This document shows, piece by piece, positions 7,390 to 9,662 of a stretch of DNA of 9,662 nt. The translations under genes and the position numbers were made by a program. The stretch lies in the NCBI GenBank assembly GCA_040877415.1, contig JBBDNV010000202.1:1-9662 (forward strand), in the 5' to 3' direction. Below the pieces are notes generated by a model. It was given only the letters and a program-made list of their open reading frames with translations, ran no database searches and was not told the DNA's origin. The first letter of the stretch is position 1. The number at the start of each line of letters is the position of its first letter. This stretch comes from JBBDNV01 sp040877415. GTDB taxonomy: Bacteria; Planctomycetota; Planctomycetia; Pirellulales; PALSA-1355.

Positions 7390-7768
7390 ACTTTGGCAAT
7401 TTCGCCAGGTACTCGTCGGCCTTCTCTCGCAGTTCTCCCTCGCAGCCCTGGCAGCAGATAAACACCTCGCGTCCGTTGATCGTGACTTTCGGGGGAACGC
7501 CCATGGAGCCCAACGGCTCATCGGTGACCGGGCAGATCTTTTGCTTCTCGGCCACGGTCCTGTCCTCCGGGGAAAGCTTGGCCAACTGCTCGGCGACTTC
7601 CCCTGTGGAGCCATGGTCATGATCACCGTGATCGTGCTCGACGTGGCTGGCCTGGGTGCTTGCCGGCGGACTTGCCGATGGACCGGTCGACGGAGATCCG
7701 CAGGCCGCGAACCAAGGTAAGGTGGCCAACGGCAGGAATGCGGCTAACCGGATGTATCGAGTTTTCAT
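7388..7768 (-). CDS. Small lipoprotein with His-rich stretch and CPVT/CCxGC metal-binding module
   Basis: The product is 126 residues. The start at 7768 is supported by AAAGGA eight bases upstream and by the signal sequence it creates: MKTRYIR, a hydrophobic core, then FAAC with the lipidated cysteine at 23. A Ser/Pro/Ala-rich linker leads to a His/Asp stretch (HVEHDHGDHDHG, residues 42-53, five His), a likely metal-collecting segment. The C-terminal module (residues about 76-124) reads KICPVT..PLGSMG, then FICCQGC, and ends in a charged helix. The four cysteines (79, 105, 106, 109) resemble the metal site of YHS/TRASH-like domains. By eye about half of 48 positions are identical to the first module copy in the adaptor gene downstream, and the preceding segment (LSPEDRTVAEKQ) resembles the approach to the adaptor's second copy. 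The likely role is a periplasmic, membrane-anchored copper binder delivering metal to or buffering for the pump. That role is inferred. Confidence 0.85.
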   Translation of the reverse strand: MKTRYIRLAAFLPLATLPWFAACGSPSTGPSASPPASTQASHVEHDHGDHDHGSTGEVAEQLAKLSPEDRTVAEKQKICPVTDEPLGSMGVPPKVTINGREVFICCQGCEGELREKADEYLAKLPK

Positions 7769-7828
7769 GACAGCTTTCCTTTCAACAAAATGAACCGACG
7801 CAACCACTCACGACGGACCGACAAGCTA

Positions 7829-7852
7829 CGCTGCGCGCAGCGGTATACCGCT
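7829..7852. promoter_or_regulatory. Two overlapping perfect palindromes upstream of the lipoprotein gene
   Basis: CGCTGCGCGCAGCG (7829-7842) and AGCGGTATACCGCT (7839-7852) are each perfect 14-bp palindromes and share four bases. They lie 61-84 bases upstream of the lipoprotein ATG, where an operator would be expected. The TATA-centred one is a plausible dimer-binding site. No clear -35/-10 pair was found next to them. Confidence 0.4.
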
Positions 7853-7876
7853 TAACGCGCCGAGAAGAGGGACACC

Positions 7877-7910
7877 AAAACAGCACTCGCGCACAGCAGT
7901 GCGCGCAGTG
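7877..7910 (-). terminator. Terminator-like hairpin after the Cys-rich gene
   Basis: In minus-strand sense, CACT-(G)-CGCGCA, loop CTGCTG, then TGCGCG-AGTG (7884-7910) forms a 10-bp stem with one bulged G. It is followed by CTGTTTT. It begins 15 bases after the stop codon. An alternative outer pairing GGGACAC/GTGTCCC (7869-7875 with 7908-7914) would compete with the base of this stem. The U-run is short, so termination may be partial. Confidence 0.45.
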
Positions 7911-7925
7911 TCCCCTTGGAGAATA

Positions 7926-8456
7926 TCAGATCGTGAATCGCGAGAGCATGCGACAGCGATCCTTGGCAGTCACAGAGATGACATGGAGGGACAGCCGAAC
8001 GTCGCAGCCTGCTGGCAGATCGGCATTTGCGACATGCACAACGGTCTGTGGCAGGCGTCCGAGTTCAACGCGTCGATTTGTACCGTCGGTTGAGGTCGCT
8101 GGGTTCTCGGACGGCGAATCGGGGCGTTGGGACACGTGGCATGTACAGGCTGAACCACAGCGGCAGGAATTGCCACGCCAGCCAGTAACCGATGCCGCAC
8201 TTCGACAGCAGGCCCTCGTCGAATTCCTGCCAGGTATCGACTTACAGCAACAAGGGGAACGTCCCGACGTCTGGCAGCACAAGCTGCGTCCGTCGCCAGT
8301 TCGCTTGCCACAAACGGAGCTCCCGGACGACAGATGCTCGCATGCACAGGCTCGTTGTGGCGCCGCCGGCCAGAGCAGCATCGTCGCCGCCAGCCACATT
8401 GCGGCACGTCCGACGATCGACCTGGATGTTTCGGTGAACACGAGAGCCCTATCCAT
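7926..8456 (-). CDS. Secreted Cys-rich protein, putative metal binder
   Basis: The product is 176 residues if the ATG at 8456 is used. This start was chosen because it gives a signal peptide: a basic N-region ending SIVGR, a hydrophobic core AAMWLAATMLLWPAAP and a cleavage site near Ala36/Ala38. The open frame extends 86 codons further upstream without signal-like sequence. No good Shine-Dalgarno precedes this ATG. The mature part has 16 cysteines, many paired or tripled: C60-C61, C69-C70-C71, C83-C84, then a CxC...CxC run at 98-106 (CRCGSACTC). A less Cys-rich C-terminal portion ends RCRMLSRFTI. The pattern suggests a thiol-rich metal-binding or disulfide-knotted periplasmic protein. I do not recognise a named family, although similar secreted Cys-rich proteins accompany metal pumps in planctomycetes (from memory). 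It lies upstream of the lipoprotein and cusBA genes and is followed by a terminator-like hairpin, so it is probably transcribed mainly from its own promoter. Confidence 0.72.
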   Translation of the reverse strand: MDRALVFTETSRSIVGRAAMWLAATMLLWPAAPQRACACEHLSSGSSVCGKRTGDGRSLCCQTSGRSPCCCKSIPGRNSTRACCRSAASVTGWRGNSCRCGSACTCHVSQRPDSPSENPATSTDGTNRRVELGRLPQTVVHVANADLPAGCDVRLSLHVISVTAKDRCRMLSRFTI

Positions 8457-8553
8457 GAAGCGGAATTCGGGATGCTCCGCACCCAGTCCGTTTATCGCCG
8501 GGCCGAGCGCTTTGTCTTGAGCAGCGCCGAGCCACCCGGCAAAAAGTCGCGGC

Positions 8554-8582
8554 ATTGTGCGGATCCGCGCGAGTCGCGTCAA
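8554..8582 (-). promoter_or_regulatory. Putative sigma70-like promoter for the Cys-rich gene
   Basis: On the minus strand a TTGACG hexamer (8577-8582) is followed after 17 bases by CACAAT (8554-8559). These match the bacterial -35 and -10 consensus at 5/6 and 4/6 positions. Transcription would begin near 8547, about 90 bases before the chosen ATG at 8456. The position, just past the methyltransferase remnant and before the first intact downstream gene, is sensible. In GC-rich DNA such matches can arise by chance, and planctomycete promoters are not well modelled by this consensus. Confidence 0.35.
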
Positions 8583-8587
8583 TGGCA

Positions 8588-8603
8588 ACTCGCGACCGCG
8601 AGT
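8588..8603. promoter_or_regulatory. Inverted repeat ACTCGCG-N2-CGCGAGT, possible operator
   Basis: A perfect 7-bp inverted repeat with a 2-base centre lies six bases upstream of the putative -35 hexamer. A third copy of the half-site occurs at 8568-8574, inside the promoter spacer. Three half-sites around one promoter fit a repressor or activator site. No regulator gene is visible in the window to pair with it. The core CTCGCG is GC-rich and could recur by chance. Confidence 0.35.
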
Positions 8604-8674
8604 GCTAGCAGCCAGCCCGAAAGCAAGCGACGTGGTGTGTTGTGCAGCTCTCACTACGCTCGCCGCGCGATCTG

Positions 8675-9001
8675 TCATTGCCGCGCCGATCGCATCTCGT
8701 GCTGCGTGATGCAACCAAGACGCGTCCAGCGTGGCACCACGGACAAGGACTCGGAAGCAGCGATTTTCAGGAGATCACCGGCCCCTTGGTTCGCGACGCC
8801 CGATTCAAACTTTCCAAACAGACCAACGATCCACGCTCCTGGCTTGCTCACGGGCACGGAAAAATCACAAAGTAAGAACACTCCTCCCGGCCTGAGAATA
8901 CGCGGCGCCTCGCGGAAGGCTCCTCGTTTCACCGGACGTGGGAGATGGTGGAAGACCAATGAACTGAATACGACGTCAGCCGCCTTGTCATCGATTGGCA
9001 C
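8675..9001 (-). pseudogene. SAM-dependent methyltransferase remnant (C-terminal half)
   Basis: This 108-residue frame opens at a GTG that overlaps the end of the upstream RND pump by 14 bases. It reads as the second half of a class I (UbiE/type 11-like) methyltransferase. VPIDDKAADVVFSSLVFHHL at the N-terminus corresponds to the segment around motif II and the strand after it. RILRPGGVFLLCDF (about residues 36-49) is the typical post-II/III region. The C-terminal part (GLFGKFE... to the end) looks intact for this family. The glycine-rich motif I that binds SAM and the preceding helices are absent. Family members are usually about 200 residues or more. Frame continuation upstream of the GTG gives only a few family-like residues (GDA) before running into pump coding sequence. 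A catalytically active product is unlikely. It could still be translated through coupling to the pump stop codon, but the simplest reading is a gene cut by a deletion or recombination. Confidence 0.7.
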
Positions 9002-9662
9002 TGCGTCGCCTGAAGCGCCACTCCTGGACCGCGGAGTAAAGGCACGGTGCGATGAAGAGCGTGATGAGTTGGATGGACATTCCGCCCACGCTGGGTATGG
9101 CCATCGGCTGCATGATGTCAGAACCGCGACCGTGAGTGAGAAAGATTGGCATCAGCCCGAAGACCGTCGTGGCCGTGGACATGATCAACGGCCGGGCGCG
9201 CTTGAGCCCCGCCTCCAAGACCATTTCGCGGATTTCCTCGATACTGCCGGGCTCGCGCGACGCAAACTGGCGTTTGAGAAAATCGAGCATTACGACGCTG
9301 GCATCATCCACCACGCCAAATAGCGCGATGAATCCGACCCAAACTGCCACGCTCAGGTTGACGCCCCACAGGTAGAGCATCAGAAATCCGCCCGACGCCG
9401 AGACGATGATTCCGAAGAAAACGATGATCGCCATCCACCAATGTCCCAAGCCGATATAAATCAGGACGAACATCGTCAGTAGGACAAGCGGCACGACGAT
9501 TGACAAGCGGCGCGTGGCCCGCTGCTGGTTCTCGAACTGACCGGACCAGCGCCAGTAGTAGCCGGGGGGGATGACGAGCGTGGCTTCTTCATGTCGCCCC
9601 TGTGCGGTCAATTCATCGCTGCGTCGCTTCGCCTCTTGCAAGCGGCGCTCGGCATCTTCCAC
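8988..9662 (-). CDS. Heavy-metal RND efflux pump (CusA/CzcA family), C-terminal part only
   Basis: This is the last 224 residues of an inner-membrane RND pump. The 5' end lies outside the window, and the GTG at the window edge is an internal codon. It begins in a charged helical stretch (DAERRLQEAKRRSDELTA), probably an insertion in the periplasmic docking region, then PPGYYWRWSGQFE, a typical segment before TM8. Five hydrophobic segments follow (about residues 51-71, 75-98, 101-127, 158-175, 189-210), matching TM8-TM12 of HME-RND pumps. TM10 has a DD pair (residues 119-120), and the TM11 start reads RARPLIMS where E. coli CusA has RPKAMT, so the relay lysine is replaced by Leu149. The C-terminus is short (RFRRRSANR). 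Its stop lies inside the methyltransferase remnant downstream. It is clearly related to the second pump in this window but not a recent duplicate. Its metal cannot be assigned because the binding region is outside the window. Confidence 0.93.
   Translation of the reverse strand: MEDAERRLQEAKRRSDELTAQGRHEEATLVIPPGYYWRWSGQFENQQRATRRLSIVVPLVLLTMFVLIYIGLGHWWMAIIVFFGIIVSASGGFLMLYLWGVNLSVAVWVGFIALFGVVDDASVVMLDFLKRQFASREPGSIEEIREMVLEAGLKRARPLIMSTATTVFGLMPIFLTHGRGSDIMQPMAIPSVGGMSIQLITLFIAPCLYSAVQEWRFRRRSANR

Noticed and set aside
7285..7626. Minus-strand frame 7285-7626 overlapping the lipoprotein gene
   Set aside because: It is an out-of-frame shadow of the lipoprotein coding region with Arg/Ser/Pro-rich, unstructured composition.
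8457..8714. Longer start for the Cys-rich protein (ATG at 8714 or 8555)
   Set aside because: The extra residues would bury the signal peptide internally, and the longest form overlaps the methyltransferase remnant. The ATG at 8456 restores a normal export signal.
8675..9001. Insertion sequence or transposon as cause of the methyltransferase truncation
   Set aside because: No transposase fragment, terminal inverted repeats or target-site duplication were seen around the join.

Overview
All convincing genes in this window lie on the minus strand, so the layout is described from high to low coordinates, the direction of transcription. The protein set suggests a Planctomycetota genome, probably of the Pirellulales type. 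The evidence is oversized CusA-type pumps with long internal insertions, small secreted Cys-rich proteins, and a CPVT...CCxGC metal-binding module that I associate with planctomycetes. This taxonomic call rests on memory of family patterns, not on a search.

Layout: (1) 9662-8988, the 3' end of a first heavy-metal RND pump that starts outside the window. (2) 9001-8675, the C-terminal half of a SAM methyltransferase overlapping the pump's stop codon; its SAM-binding half is missing, so it is treated as a remnant. (3) A putative promoter with repeated ACTCGCG half-sites (8554-8603), then a secreted Cys-rich protein (8456-7926) followed by a terminator-like hairpin. (4) A short regulatory-looking region with two overlapping palindromes (7829-7852), then a small lipoprotein (7768-7388) with a His-rich stretch and one CPVT/CCxGC module. 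(5) A 313-base gap (7075-7387) holding a 20-bp perfect palindrome, a possible 24-codon leader ORF and small hairpins. (6) cusB-like adaptor (7074-5110) with an N-terminal heavy-metal-binding domain and two further copies of the module. (7) cusA-like pump of 1444 residues (5038-704), with the three copper-binding methionines and the proton-relay residues of E. coli CusA conserved and two large insertions. (8) A second secreted Cys-rich protein (535-17), whose 3' end is a purine-rich minisatellite running into a rho-independent terminator.

Taken together this is a copper/silver detoxification locus. The pump and adaptor would move Cu(I)/Ag(I) out of the periplasm. The lipoprotein and the two Cys-rich proteins look like periplasmic or surface metal binders that could buffer metal or pass it to the adaptor. 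The lipoprotein and the adaptor carry the same metal-binding module, which suggests a matched donor/acceptor pair (inference). No outer-membrane channel (CusC/TolC) and no recognisable regulator are encoded here, so these must lie elsewhere. The plus strand shows no gene I can support.
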